This document shows positions 1-8,550 of a stretch of DNA of 51,728 nucleotides, in pieces (position 1 is the stretch's first letter; each line of letters starts with the position of its first letter). Made by a program: the position numbers and the translations under genes. This DNA is from Synergistaceae bacterium (GTDB taxonomy: Bacteria; Synergistota; Synergistia; Synergistales; Aminobacteriaceae). The stretch covers positions 1 through 51,728 of the forward strand of contig JAHDKT010000011.1 of assembly GCA_018436725.1 (NCBI GenBank), written 5' to 3'. The notes below the pieces were generated by a model, which had not been told where the DNA came from, made no database searches, and saw only the letters and a list, made by a program, of their open reading frames with translations.

Positions 1-179
1 TCGTGGCCAAGAATCCGGGGGAGCGTCACGTCCGCCCTCTCCCCCTGGTAGATATGCAGGTCGGAACCGCAGATCCCGGCAGCCTTCACACGGACGAGCA
101 CCTCTCCCTCGCCGGGAAGGGGCATCCTGTCCTCAAAAATTTCAATCTGCCTGGGTGCAACGAGCTTTGCACTTCTCAC
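1..179 (-). CDS. Zinc-dependent alcohol dehydrogenase (MDR family), 3' part cut by window edge
   Basis: The reverse strand reads V-R-S-A-K-L-V-A-P-R and continues through ICGSDLHIY to end at ILGH at the window edge. CGSD..HIY is the catalytic-zinc Cys region, and LGH(E) is the start of the GHE motif of medium-chain zinc alcohol/polyol dehydrogenases. Only about 59 residues are present. GTG is chosen as start because a GGAGG box lies 8 nt upstream; an ATG six bases earlier runs straight into a stop. It is the last visible gene of the TRAP/KduI operon, 31 nt after the RraA-like gene, so it probably oxidises or reduces a sugar-acid intermediate. The substrate cannot be told from this fragment. 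Confidence 0.85.
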   Translation of the reverse strand, partial: MRSAKLVAPRQIEIFEDRMPLPGEGEVLVRVKAAGICGSDLHIYQGERADVTLPRILGH

Positions 180-210
180 AGCATTCACCTCCGCCCTTTC
201 GGGCCAGAAT

Positions 211-879
211 CTACATTATTCCAAAGGTCGCAAAGGCCTCCACGGTGGACATGCCGCCCATGATCGCCTTCGCCACCAAATTTTCTCCCTCGGCCTTCTC
301 CAGCGCCTTCTCGATGACTTCGCTCTCCACGGCGCGCGGAACTACCACGACGCCGCCCAAATCGCCGAAGAGAAGGTCTCCCGTCTCCACGCGGACGCCG
401 TTGACGAACTCGACCGGACAGCGCCAGTCGATCACGCGTCCGCGCGCCCCCTGATCCTGAGCGTACGTTCCCCACGAGAACACCGGAAAATCAAGCTCCA
501 GCACCTGCCGCGTATCGCGCGTATAGCCGTGCGTCACCGCTCCGGCCGCATTCAGATGCTTCGCCCGGATGGTCATCAGACCGCCCCAGTGCGCGAAGTC
601 GGGCGAGCCCCCCGCGCAGATATACACCTCATCCTCTTTCAGATCGTCGAGGGCCTCGAACATTAACCCGAAGGGCTTCCGGCCCGCCCCGCAACAGTCC
701 GCCTCCAGCACCGTCATCGCCCGTCCCGCGAGCGTCGTCTCCGGCAGAAGGGGCCGTATCCGCGGGGGAAGGAACTGCCTCGTCAGCCCGAGAGTGTCCA
801 TGACATCCCCGACGAGCGCGGTAAAAAGTTCCTTCTTCATCAGAGAGAACAGCTCTTTATCCGTCGTCCATCTCGCCAT
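211..879 (-). CDS. RraA-like aldolase/decarboxylase family protein
   Basis: 222 residues, the usual length for the RraA / 4-hydroxy-4-methyl-2-oxoglutarate aldolase family. Visible family features are the early GDVMDTLG segment, the glycine-rich loop around GGLMTIRAK and the following HGYTRDT, which matches the G-x-x-RD substrate/metal loop, and GDLLFGDLGGVVVVP near the end. These enzymes cleave or decarboxylate 2-keto acids such as HMG or oxaloacetate with a divalent metal. The gene follows the TRAP binding-protein gene after a 72-nt gap with a hairpin and precedes a zinc dehydrogenase. Inference: it acts on a keto acid derived from the imported compound. Members are often misnamed as ribonuclease regulators or dimethylmenaquinone methyltransferases; neither role is supported here. 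Confidence 0.85.
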   Translation of the reverse strand: MARWTTDKELFSLMKKELFTALVGDVMDTLGLTRQFLPPRIRPLLPETTLAGRAMTVLEADCCGAGRKPFGLMFEALDDLKEDEVYICAGGSPDFAHWGGLMTIRAKHLNAAGAVTHGYTRDTRQVLELDFPVFSWGTYAQDQGARGRVIDWRCPVEFVNGVRVETGDLLFGDLGGVVVVPRAVESEVIEKALEKAEGENLVAKAIMGGMSTVEAFATFGIM

Positions 880-904
880 ATCCAGGTACCGCCTTTCATC
901 GAGC

Positions 905-936
905 GGAGGAAGGGGCGCGACGCGCCGCCCTCCTCC
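905..936 (-). other. Intercistronic hairpin after dctP
   Basis: The arms GGAGGA and TCCTCC enclose a GC-rich inner stem in the gap between dctP and the RraA-like gene. No T-run follows on the minus strand. It more likely protects the 3' end of, or partly attenuates, the abundant binding-protein message than acts as a full terminator. Confidence 0.4.
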
Positions 937-951
937 ATTAAATACACCGCG

Positions 952-1932
952 CTACTTCGCCGCCGCCGTGATGAGGTCGAGCAACTCCGTCCCGAACTTC
1001 TTCGTATAGTCCTCCCACACCGGCTGCACGGACTGGACGAACGGAGCGATATCCACATCGTTGAACTTTACGTTGTGCGACTTCAGCTCATCGACCGTCT
1101 TGCCCACGAACGCGTTCCAGTACTCTCGCTGCTTGGCCTCGGCCTCGCGCCCGGCTTCCAGCATCGCTTTCCGATGCTCCGGGGAAAGTTTTTCGAACGA
1201 CTGTTTGCTGATAAGCACAAGGTCGGGCACCATGAAGTGCTGCGTCCACGAGAAGTAGTCGGACACCTCGTAGAGTTTCAATGTAAGCAGCGTGACGGGG
1301 TTGTTCTCCCATCCGTCGAGCACGCCCTGCTGCAGCGCGCTGTACACTTCGCCCTGCGCCATGGGGGTGGCGATGGCGCCCATCGCGTTGAGCGTGTTCA
1401 CCATCAGGCGGCTGTCCATGACGCGGATCTTCAGCCCCTTAAGGTCTTCCGGCTTCGTGATGGGCTTCTTGTTGTTGATCAGGTTGCGCGAACCGCCGTC
1501 GCCCCAGTAGAGGAAGACGAATCCCGCCTTGTCGATATCGGCCTTGATCATCTCTCCGGCCTTCCCGTTGAGCGCCTTGAACATATGCTCCGTACCCTGG
1601 AAGACGTAGGGGAGGGAGAGAACGTCCATGGTGGGAACGAACTGCGCCATCGGCCCCGCGTTGGCCATGCACATCTCGAGCGTGCCGGCCTGCATGCTCT
1701 CAAGGGCTTCCCGCTGCCCGCCGAGCGCGCTGTTGTTGAAGAGGCGCACCTCCACCTCGCCGCCCGTCTTCTCCTTCACCTTCTCGGCGAAGAAGACGAG
1801 GGATTCCGTCGTCGGATTACCGTCGGGAAGCACGTTGGACAGTTTCAGAACTACTGCGGCGGACGCCGCGGACGCGGTCAGAACAAGCGTGAAAACCACA
1901 AGGAGCGCAAGTGCGAACGATCTCTTGGACAT
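952..1932 (-). CDS. dctP: TRAP transporter solute-binding protein (DctP family)
   Basis: 326 residues with a Sec signal peptide: K-R near the start, a hydrophobic run to about residue 22, and cleavage expected after ASAASA. The DctP fold is visible as VLKLSNVLPDGNP at the mature start, a GGQREALESMQAGTLEM segment, and the signature GLKIRVMDS, whose Arg binds the substrate carboxylate, followed by GVLDGWENNP. It delivers an organic acid to the DctQM permease. The start has a GGAGGAAACCGGT ribosome site. The gene lies after dctM across a 157-nt gap that contains a CCCTCC/GGAGGG hairpin, a common way to raise binding-protein dose. With kduI in the operon a hexuronate-type substrate is plausible, but this is inference. 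Confidence 0.93.
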   Translation of the reverse strand: MSKRSFALALLVVFTLVLTASAASAAVVLKLSNVLPDGNPTTESLVFFAEKVKEKTGGEVEVRLFNNSALGGQREALESMQAGTLEMCMANAGPMAQFVPTMDVLSLPYVFQGTEHMFKALNGKAGEMIKADIDKAGFVFLYWGDGGSRNLINNKKPITKPEDLKGLKIRVMDSRLMVNTLNAMGAIATPMAQGEVYSALQQGVLDGWENNPVTLLTLKLYEVSDYFSWTQHFMVPDLVLISKQSFEKLSPEHRKAMLEAGREAEAKQREYWNAFVGKTVDELKSHNVKFNDVDIAPFVQSVQPVWEDYTKKFGTELLDLITAAAK

Positions 1933-2089
1933 ACCGGTTTCCTCCTTCGAGTATCAGTGGTGGACTGCTGCTCTCCCTCCCGGCTTCGGAGGGGCGTATC
2001 CTTCCGGCGCTCTTTTCCCTGAACGACTCTCCCGTTTCCACCGCCCTTCGTTCTCCATCCGACAGACGCGAAGTCCTGCCGTCGCGGAA

Positions 2090-3373
2090 TCACTTCAATC
2101 CCATCACCATCTGCGGGAGGAACGTGATGATCTGCGGGAAGACGGTGATGATCGCAAGCACGATAATCATGGTGAGCAGGTACTTCATGTACGCCCCGAG
2201 AATCTCCCCGAGCTTCGCCTTCGCGATGCCCGTCGCCACGAAAAGCGAAATCCCCACCGGCGGCGTGCACTGACCGATCGCCATGTTCACGATGGTCATG
2301 ATGCCGAAGTGGATCGGCGTCACGCCGAGCTGCCTGGCTATCGGGAAGAGGATGGGCACGAGGATGATGATGATCGGCGAAATGTCGAGAAAGGTCCCCA
2401 TGAAGAGCATCAGCGCGTTCATCAGGAAGAGGATGACCAGTCTGTTCTCCGAGAGGGCGAAGACCGCCTTCGCGATCTTGCCGGGGATCTGCTCCGCCGC
2501 GAGTATCCAACCGAAGCTGGACGCCGTGGCGATACACAGCACCACCACGCCGGTGGTAATCCCCGTCTTCACAAGGATACCGGGGATGTCCGCCCACTTC
2601 AGCTCGCCGTAGATGAAACGCCCCACGACGAACGAGTAGAAGGCGGCCACGACCGACGCCTCGGTGGCCGTAAAAATGCCCGAGAGAATGCCGCCCATGA
2701 TGATGACCATCGTCATCAGCGCGAGAATGGAGTCGGTGAACGCATTCATGCGCTCCCTCCACGTAGCGCGCTCTTCGGAAGGAAGATCGCGTTTTTTCGC
2801 GAAGAGAGAGCTGGTGACCATCAGCGCGAGTCCCATGAGGATGCCGGGGAAGACGCCGCCGAGAAAGAGTCCGCCGATGGAGATGCTTCCCGTGATGCCG
2901 AGGATGATCATCGGGATGCTCGGGGGGATGATGATGCCGATGGCCCCCGCCGTAGCCACCACGCTGGTGGCGAGGTCTTTGCCGTACCCCTTCTTTTCCA
3001 TAGCGGGAATGAGCACGCTGCCCACGGCGGCGGTATCTGCCGCCGTCGAACCGGAGATTCCGGCGAAGAACATGGCGGCCACGATGCTGATCATGGAGAG
3101 GCCGCCCTTGATGTGGCCGACGAGGCTCGACGAGAAGGCGATCAGACGGCGCGAGATGCCGCCGTGCTCCATGAACCCTCCGGAGAGGATGAAAAACGGT
3201 ATGGCTATCAGGGAGAAGGACTCGACGGAGGTGTACATCCTCTGCACGACGATGAGCGGGTCCATGCTCCCCGCGAAGACGAGGGCCACGGCAGCGGAGA
3301 CGGCCAGCGAGAAGGAGACCGGCATGCGGATGACGAGCAGCAGCGCGAAGACGGCGAAAATGGTGGTCGCCAT
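2090..3373 (-). CDS. dctM: TRAP transporter large permease (DctM family)
   Basis: 427 residues, very hydrophobic, with about 12 predicted membrane spans. Family features are the N-terminal RMPVSFSLAVS segment, AAMFFAGISGSTAADTAAVG, the IIPPSIPMI motif and GQCTPPVGISLFV near the C-terminus. This is the ion-coupled translocation subunit of a tripartite TRAP importer (Na+ or H+ driven). The start ATG lies 1 nt beyond the dctQ stop, so translation is probably coupled. It works with the DctQ and DctP proteins encoded on either side. Confidence 0.95.
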   Translation of the reverse strand: MATTIFAVFALLLVIRMPVSFSLAVSAAVALVFAGSMDPLIVVQRMYTSVESFSLIAIPFFILSGGFMEHGGISRRLIAFSSSLVGHIKGGLSMISIVAAMFFAGISGSTAADTAAVGSVLIPAMEKKGYGKDLATSVVATAGAIGIIIPPSIPMIILGITGSISIGGLFLGGVFPGILMGLALMVTSSLFAKKRDLPSEERATWRERMNAFTDSILALMTMVIIMGGILSGIFTATEASVVAAFYSFVVGRFIYGELKWADIPGILVKTGITTGVVVLCIATASSFGWILAAEQIPGKIAKAVFALSENRLVILFLMNALMLFMGTFLDISPIIIILVPILFPIARQLGVTPIHFGIMTIVNMAIGQCTPPVGISLFVATGIAKAKLGEILGAYMKYLLTMIIVLAIITVFPQIITFLPQMVMGLK

Positions 3374-3374
3374 G

Positions 3375-3857
3375 TCAATCCCTCCACTTCGAGGAGTGTC
3401 TGCCGACGAGGCCGACGACGTGCTTCAACGAATGCAGGGCCATGCACGCGCCGCTCAGCGGCAGCACCATATAGGGGACGCTCATGGTGAAGGGCATCAT
3501 CGCCATGAGCTGCCTCTGATTGAGCTTCACGAGGAACGCTCCCTTCCACACCATGAAGACGGCGAAGAAGAATATCAGAACGTACACCGCGACGGCGACC
3601 GCCTTCTGCACAGGCTGCGGAAGGCGGACCATGAAGAGTTCCACCTCGAAGTGCGCCAGCTCCTTCACGGCGAGACTGGCGCCGATGAAGCTGAACCAGA
3701 CGAACATATACATGAGCAGGGCTTCCGACCAGGTGATCGGGGCCTTGATGACGAAGCGGCTGATGATCTGGAGAAGCCCCAGCACCACCATCGCCGACAG
3801 CAGAAGAATCAGCATCCAGCGTTCCAGACGTCCTACGAGGGCGTCCATCCGCTCCAT
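3375..3857 (-). CDS. dctQ: TRAP transporter small permease (DctQ family)
   Basis: 160 residues with four predicted membrane helices. The typical DctQ pattern is visible: an early hydrophobic span (MLILLLSAMVVLGLLQII), then SEALLMYMFVWFSFIGASLA with the conserved W-x-x-(F/Y)-G-A context, and the AHFEVELF stretch after helix 2. It is the membrane chaperone-like subunit pairing with DctM. A GGGAGG ribosome site precedes the chosen ATG by 7 nt. It lies 16 nt after kduI, in one operon. Confidence 0.93.
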   Translation of the reverse strand: MERMDALVGRLERWMLILLLSAMVVLGLLQIISRFVIKAPITWSEALLMYMFVWFSFIGASLAVKELAHFEVELFMVRLPQPVQKAVAVAVYVLIFFFAVFMVWKGAFLVKLNQRQLMAMMPFTMSVPYMVLPLSGACMALHSLKHVVGLVGRHSSKWRD

Positions 3858-3873
3858 GGCCCGGCCTCCCGCC

Positions 3874-4701
3874 CTACCGGAGCGCGCTCATGGGGACGCC
3901 GTCCATATCGGAGAAGGTCTGGTTCTCCCCGGCCATGCCCCATACGAAGGTGTAGTTCGCCGTCCCCGCCCCCGAATGAATGGACCAGCTCGGGGAAATG
4001 ACGGCTTCTCCGTTGCGCACCACTACATGCCGCAGTTCGGAAGGCTCTCCCATGAAGTGGAACACCACGCCCTCGCCGGGAATGTCGAAGTACATGTACA
4101 CCTCCATACGCCGCTCGTGCGTATGCGTCGGCATCGTGTTCCAGACGGATCCTTCCGCCAGCTCGGTCATCCCCATCGAAAGCTGGCAGCTCTTCACCAC
4201 GTCGGGGTGGATATACTTGTTGATCACGCGCTCGTTGCACTCTTTCTTCGAGCCGAGCGCCTGCTTCACCGACATCTCCTTCGTGATCGCGACGGTGGGA
4301 TGGGAACAGTGGGCGGGGCAGCTCAGCAGATAGAACTTCGGCGCTTCGTCCTCCGACGGCTCGAAGACCACGTCCTTCGACCCCGCGCCGATATAGAGGG
4401 CCTCGAAGGGGGCGAGAACGTACTCGGTTCCGTCGACGCGGACGACGCCCTTGCCGCCGATGTTGAGGACGCCCATCTCGCGGCGCTGGAGGAAAAAGTC
4501 GACGCCCAGCTCCTTTCCGCCTTCGAGCTTCAGCGGCGCCTTCGCCGGGCACGCCGACCCCGTGATCATACGGTCGACATGCGAATACACCAGCGGAAGC
4601 GCATCCTGCGCAAAGAGCCCCTGGATCAGAAACTCCCTGCGGAGCGCTTCGGTATCGTACTTCTTGAAGTCGGCCGGATTCGCCGAATTACGAATCTCCA
4701 T
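3874..4701 (-). CDS. kduI: 5-dehydro-4-deoxy-D-glucuronate isomerase KduI
   Basis: 275 residues, the usual KduI length. The cupin metal site is complete: H193 and H195 in PTHTHERRMEVY, E200, and H242 in SPSWSIHSG, matching the zinc ligands of E. coli KduI. The enzyme converts 5-keto-4-deoxyuronate, made from unsaturated uronates released by pectin or glycosaminoglycan lyases, to 2,5-diketo-3-deoxygluconate. The ATG at 4701 follows an AGGGAGGCGAGAACGAT leader. It is the first structural gene after iclR, 56 nt away, and leads into the TRAP genes. The operon therefore probably imports an unsaturated or keto uronate. No short-chain KduD is seen; the dehydrogenase at 1-179 might fill that step. 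Confidence 0.95.
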   Translation of the reverse strand: MEIRNSANPADFKKYDTEALRREFLIQGLFAQDALPLVYSHVDRMITGSACPAKAPLKLEGGKELGVDFFLQRREMGVLNIGGKGVVRVDGTEYVLAPFEALYIGAGSKDVVFEPSEDEAPKFYLLSCPAHCSHPTVAITKEMSVKQALGSKKECNERVINKYIHPDVVKSCQLSMGMTELAEGSVWNTMPTHTHERRMEVYMYFDIPGEGVVFHFMGEPSELRHVVVRNGEAVISPSWSIHSGAGTANYTFVWGMAGENQTFSDMDGVPMSALR

Positions 4702-4757
4702 ATCGTTCTCGCCTCCCTGATTTTTCTTGTCCCGCCGTACGCGGCAAATCCGTTCCT

Positions 4758-5624
4758 CTACCCCCTGTATCCCAGCTCGCGGGAGATGGCCAGCGCCGTC
4801 TCCCGGATGCGCTCTCCCATCGACAGCGACGCCCTGTCGTCGAAGCGGTAGGCCGGAGCGCTCACGCTCACCGCGCCCACGGGGTAGCCGCGCAGATCGA
4901 GCACGGCCGAGCCCACGCAGCGGATTCCCTCCTCGTTCTCCTCGACCTCCTCGCAAAAACCTCGCTTCCGGCATACGCCGAGCATCTCCTCCAACACTTT
5001 TCTGTCGGTGATCGTCCTCCTGGTACGCGGGCGCAGCTCCGTCTTGTCGAGGAACGCCTTCAGCTCCGCCTCGGGGAGGACGGAGAGAATGGCGCGCCCG
5101 CCGGACGTGCTGTACAGATCCCGCCGCGCGCCGATGCGCGAGCGCATCCCCACGGGGTGCGGGCTGTCGAGCTTGTCGATGTAGTACGCTTCGCCCCCCT
5201 CGTAGACGAAGAGGTGCACCGTCTCCCGCGCCATCTCCCACAGTTTGTGCAGATACGGACGGGCCAGCTCGGCCAGACCGGAGTGCTTCCGGTACGCGTC
5301 CGCCCAGAAGAGCACCGACGGCCCCATCTGATATCTTCCCGAATCGTCCTTCAATACCACCGAATAGTCGCGGAGGGTCGAGAGAATGCGGTGCACCGTG
5401 GCCTTCGAAAGATGCGTCGCCTCGGCTATCTCCGTGATGCCGACCTGCCGCTTCTGCTCGGCCATGAACCCCAGCACTGCAACCGCGCGGTCGAGTACCC
5501 TTATGGAGGCTCCCGACTCCCGCTGCACGCCGTCGGTATCGTCCTCCGAAAAAATTCGGACTTCGACGCCGCTCGCCTCCGTCGCCGGGGAAACCTTCAA
5601 CAGTGCGCCGTTTTTCTTCTCCAT
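4758..5624 (-). CDS. IclR-family transcriptional regulator
   Basis: 288 residues. A winged helix-turn-helix lies near residues 40-90 (VGITEIAEATHLSKATVHRI), followed by the IclR effector domain with FVYEGGEAYYIDKLDS and the C-terminal GAVSVSAP/RIRETALAISRELGY pattern. IclR proteins usually repress sugar-acid operons (KdgR is the classical pectin/uronate case) and release DNA on binding a keto-acid effector. Its position at the head of the kduI-TRAP operon fits a KdgR-like role. The start ATG has AGGTGA upstream, and a good promoter lies at 5671-5699. The first 35 residues are a non-conserved extension. Confidence 0.92.
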   Translation of the reverse strand: MEKKNGALLKVSPATEASGVEVRIFSEDDTDGVQRESGASIRVLDRAVAVLGFMAEQKRQVGITEIAEATHLSKATVHRILSTLRDYSVVLKDDSGRYQMGPSVLFWADAYRKHSGLAELARPYLHKLWEMARETVHLFVYEGGEAYYIDKLDSPHPVGMRSRIGARRDLYSTSGGRAILSVLPEAELKAFLDKTELRPRTRRTITDRKVLEEMLGVCRKRGFCEEVEENEEGIRCVGSAVLDLRGYPVGAVSVSAPAYRFDDRASLSMGERIRETALAISRELGYRG

Positions 5625-5670
5625 ATGATTTCACCTGCCAAAATGATGATTCTTTGGATGAAACGCTACT

Positions 5671-5699
5671 AAGGTACGATACAGGGGCGACGATGTCAA
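5671..5699 (-). promoter_or_regulatory. Sigma-70-type promoter of the iclR-kduI-TRAP operon
   Basis: On the minus strand a perfect -35 TTGACA (5694-5699) and a -10 TACCTT (5671-5676) are separated by 17 bp. The expected start near 5664 is followed by CCAAA..(N10)..TTTGG at 5638-5657, an imperfect palindrome placed where an IclR-type autorepressor could bind. The promoter is seen in sequence; the operator role is inference. The rest of the 265-bp gap up to 5889 holds a TACAAT box (5767-5772) that may serve the plus-strand kinase. Confidence 0.65.
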
Positions 5700-5889
5700 C
5701 TCCTTTTTCCGTACATCCGCGACTCGTCCCGAAAGAAAAATGCTTTCGCCCGAAGCTTCCCTGCTGTACAATGAAAGTCGGTCCCCGGATCGACGTCGCC
5801 GCGCGCGCAGGGACGAATTCGACGGCGTCGAATGTATTCCGAAGGAAAGCGTTTCCGTTTTTCCGCGCTTCCCACAGGAGGAGTGTCGC

Positions 5890-8550
5890 ATGCCCAAAAG
5901 CATCGTTTCACGGCTCGCTCTTTTAATGATCTTGAGCCTGATAGTTCTCGGCGGATCGTTGACGTATCTCGCCCGCAGAAGCGTGGGAGAACTCTCCCGC
6001 GCCATGGAGACCACCGCCGACCGCATTCTGAACGAGGATATCCGGAACAAGACGGCAAACGACGAACAGGCCGCCGAGGCCTACGGGAAAGCCATGGCGG
6101 GGTATTTCGCATGGATCGCGCTTCCTCCCCTGTGGGACCTCGACTACCAGACCCTCTCCGGCTACGCCGTCGGGATGCTGAATGTCCCCGATGTCCTCTC
6201 CGCGCTTATTTACAAAGAAGACGGCTCGATCGCGGCGGGAGAGCTGTGGCTCGGCTCGAAGAGCGGAGGCAAAAACACCCGCGTCTTCACTTCGGATATC
6301 GTACGGGAGGGCCTGAAGATCGGGTCGGTCGAGATCGTGCTCAGCACCGCGCATCTGGAACGGATGCGCGAGAAGAGCGAAGCGATGAAACAGGAACTCT
6401 TCGCCTCTTTTACTACGAACACCGCGGCAAGCGAGCGATCCGTGCTTCGAAGAATGCTGCTCATTTCGGCGTCCGCCCTTTTCGTCCTGCTCGTCCTGAA
6501 CACTCTCAGCATCCTGAACATGGTCGCCCCGCTGCGCAGGATGACGCGCGCCATTCGAAGAATCGGCGAGGCGAATTCATCCCTGTCGAGTCATGAGGAA
6601 GCGCCTCCGAAACCGGCGGACGATCAATCGGTCCACGCCCTCGTAAACGCTCTCGAGCACCTGAAGAACGAGCTTGAACGCGTCGCCCCTCCGCGGAGGA
6701 AGGATGAACTCGCCGTGCTCTCCTCGGCGCTCGTATCCATGTCCTTGCTGCTTCGCTCGCGGTTGCGCGTTCAACAGGCGATGACCGACATCATGAACGT
6801 CGCCGCCGTTTCGCGGACGAAGGACGACCTGGCATGGAACTTTCTCCGACTCGTGATGAAAGAAACCGGCTCCTGCATGGCGGCCTTCTATATCCGCAAC
6901 GAGTCGGAGCCGGGAACGATGGATCTGGTGGCGTCCGCCGGACTGCCTCGCGATACGGCGCCCTCCTCCAAAACGTCCTCATTGGAAGGGCAATTCGGCG
7001 CGCCCGTTCTGACGAACGAAGTTCATATCCTCGACATCCCTCCCGCTCGCTCGCCGGCCTTCCGGACTATCTCCGGCGACTTCCTCCCGGTTCAGCTCGT
7101 CACACTTCCCATCAGCGTACGCGGCGAGCCAGCGGCGCTCTTCACGATGGGCTCTTTGAAGCCGTACCCCGAAGAATACAGGCTTGCCTTGTCCATCGCC
7201 AGGGAGGGTTTGAACGCGGTGATGGCGAATCTTCTCGCGGGAGAACGGGAAAGAGAACTCGTCCAGGATCTGCAGGCCGCGAACCAGGAGCTTGCCGCGC
7301 AGTCCGAGGAGCTGGAGTACCAAGCCGGCGAACTCGAAAAACAGAACCTCGAACTGAACGTCCAAAGGAGGAAATCGGAGGACGCCAGCAGACTGAAGAC
7401 CGAATTTCTGTCCAACATGAGCCACGAACTCCGAACCCCGCTCAACTCCATCCTCGCGCTTTCCCGAGTGTTGCGCGCGGAAGGGAAGGAGCGTCTGACG
7501 GGCGAAGAGCAGGAGTACCTCGATATCATCGAGCGGAACGGGAAAAACCTCCTGGCCCTTATCAACGGCATCCTCGACCTCTCCCGGATCGAGGCGGGTC
7601 GGGAAGAGCTGCGCCTGAAAGAGGTCCAGACGAGCCGTCTCCTTCTGGAAACAGCGGAGAGCATGCGCCCGCTCGCCCGGGAGAAGGGCATCTCGCTCGA
7701 CTGCGAATTCCCGCAGGATCTTCCCCCCGTCATCACCGACGAGGAGAAGCTGCGCCGCATCATCGTCAACATCGCGGGAAACGCCGTCAAGTTCACCGAA
7801 ACCGGAAACGTCGCTCTCCACGCGTCCGCCGACGACAACGACGTCTCCATCGTCGTCCGTGACACGGGCATCGGCATCGAGCCGGACGAACTTCCCCGCA
7901 TCTTCGACGAGTTCCGCCAGAGCGACGGCTCCATGGCCCGCAAGTTCGAGGGTACCGGCCTTGGCCTCGCCATCGCGAAGAAGTACGCGGAGATCCTCGG
8001 CATCCACATTTCGGTAGCCAGCACTCCCGGAACGGGAACCGTCTTCACGCTGCGCATTCCTTTGTCCGCAGGGGTACCCGACGGCGTTCGGACGCGGGAG
8101 ACGGAGGCTTCTTCGGCCGTATCCCGCCCGCGGAGTCGCTCCCCGCATCTCCACGTCGTGGAGGACAACCCGGTCGCGGCGATGCAGATACGGCGGATGC
8201 TGGAATCGGAGAGCTTCCGCGTTTCCACCTTCCCCGGCGGAAAGGAGTCTCTCGACTCTCTTGCGACGGAGATCCCCGACGGAGTCGTTCTCGACCTGAT
8301 GATGCCCGACATGGACGGCTTCGAATACCTGAAGGAGCTACGCAGGCGAAAATACGACATACCGGTGCTCGTACTCACCGCGAAGGTGCTCACGCGCGAG
8401 GACGCGAAATTCCTCAACGAGAACGGAATCCGCTACATCGCCCTCAAGGGCGACGTGAATCCGGAAGACCTCGTCCGGAAAATCCTCGCAATGACATCGC
8501 AGGAGACCTCATCTGCGAACGAAGCGAGCGGCAAGGAGGGAAAAGAGTGA
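5890..8550 (+). CDS. Hybrid sensor histidine kinase with C-terminal receiver
   Basis: 886 residues from the ATG preceded by AGGAGGAGTGTCGC; the frame is open further upstream but without a ribosome site. Order of parts: membrane span (about 6-26), extracytoplasmic sensor, second span near 195-215, HAMP-like linker, a GAF-like domain (about 300-440), a coiled coil (about 450-500), HisKA with phospho-acceptor H512 in SNMSHELRTPLNS, HATPase_c with NIAGNAVKFT, DTGIGI and GTGLGLAI, then a receiver domain with D802 in VVLDLMMPDMDG. The kinase would pass phosphate through its own receiver. Its stop overlaps the start of the HD-GYP regulator, so the two very likely form one phosphorelay. The signal is unknown. 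Confidence 0.93.
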   Translation: MPKSIVSRLALLMILSLIVLGGSLTYLARRSVGELSRAMETTADRILNEDIRNKTANDEQAAEAYGKAMAGYFAWIALPPLWDLDYQTLSGYAVGMLNVPDVLSALIYKEDGSIAAGELWLGSKSGGKNTRVFTSDIVREGLKIGSVEIVLSTAHLERMREKSEAMKQELFASFTTNTAASERSVLRRMLLISASALFVLLVLNTLSILNMVAPLRRMTRAIRRIGEANSSLSSHEEAPPKPADDQSVHALVNALEHLKNELERVAPPRRKDELAVLSSALVSMSLLLRSRLRVQQAMTDIMNVAAVSRTKDDLAWNFLRLVMKETGSCMAAFYIRNESEPGTMDLVASAGLPRDTAPSSKTSSLEGQFGAPVLTNEVHILDIPPARSPAFRTISGDFLPVQLVTLPISVRGEPAALFTMGSLKPYPEEYRLALSIAREGLNAVMANLLAGERERELVQDLQAANQELAAQSEELEYQAGELEKQNLELNVQRRKSEDASRLKTEFLSNMSHELRTPLNSILALSRVLRAEGKERLTGEEQEYLDIIERNGKNLLALINGILDLSRIEAGREELRLKEVQTSRLLLETAESMRPLAREKGISLDCEFPQDLPPVITDEEKLRRIIVNIAGNAVKFTETGNVALHASADDNDVSIVVRDTGIGIEPDELPRIFDEFRQSDGSMARKFEGTGLGLAIAKKYAEILGIHISVASTPGTGTVFTLRIPLSAGVPDGVRTRETEASSAVSRPRSRSPHLHVVEDNPVAAMQIRRMLESESFRVSTFPGGKESLDSLATEIPDGVVLDLMMPDMDGFEYLKELRRRKYDIPVLVLTAKVLTREDAKFLNENGIRYIALKGDVNPEDLVRKILAMTSQETSSANEASGKEGKE

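Noticed and set aside
1628..3490. 620-codon plus-strand open frame opposite the TRAP genes
   Set aside because: Antisense shadow of high-GC genes: composition rich in His, Arg and Asp with no domain, while the minus strand encodes dctM and dctQ.
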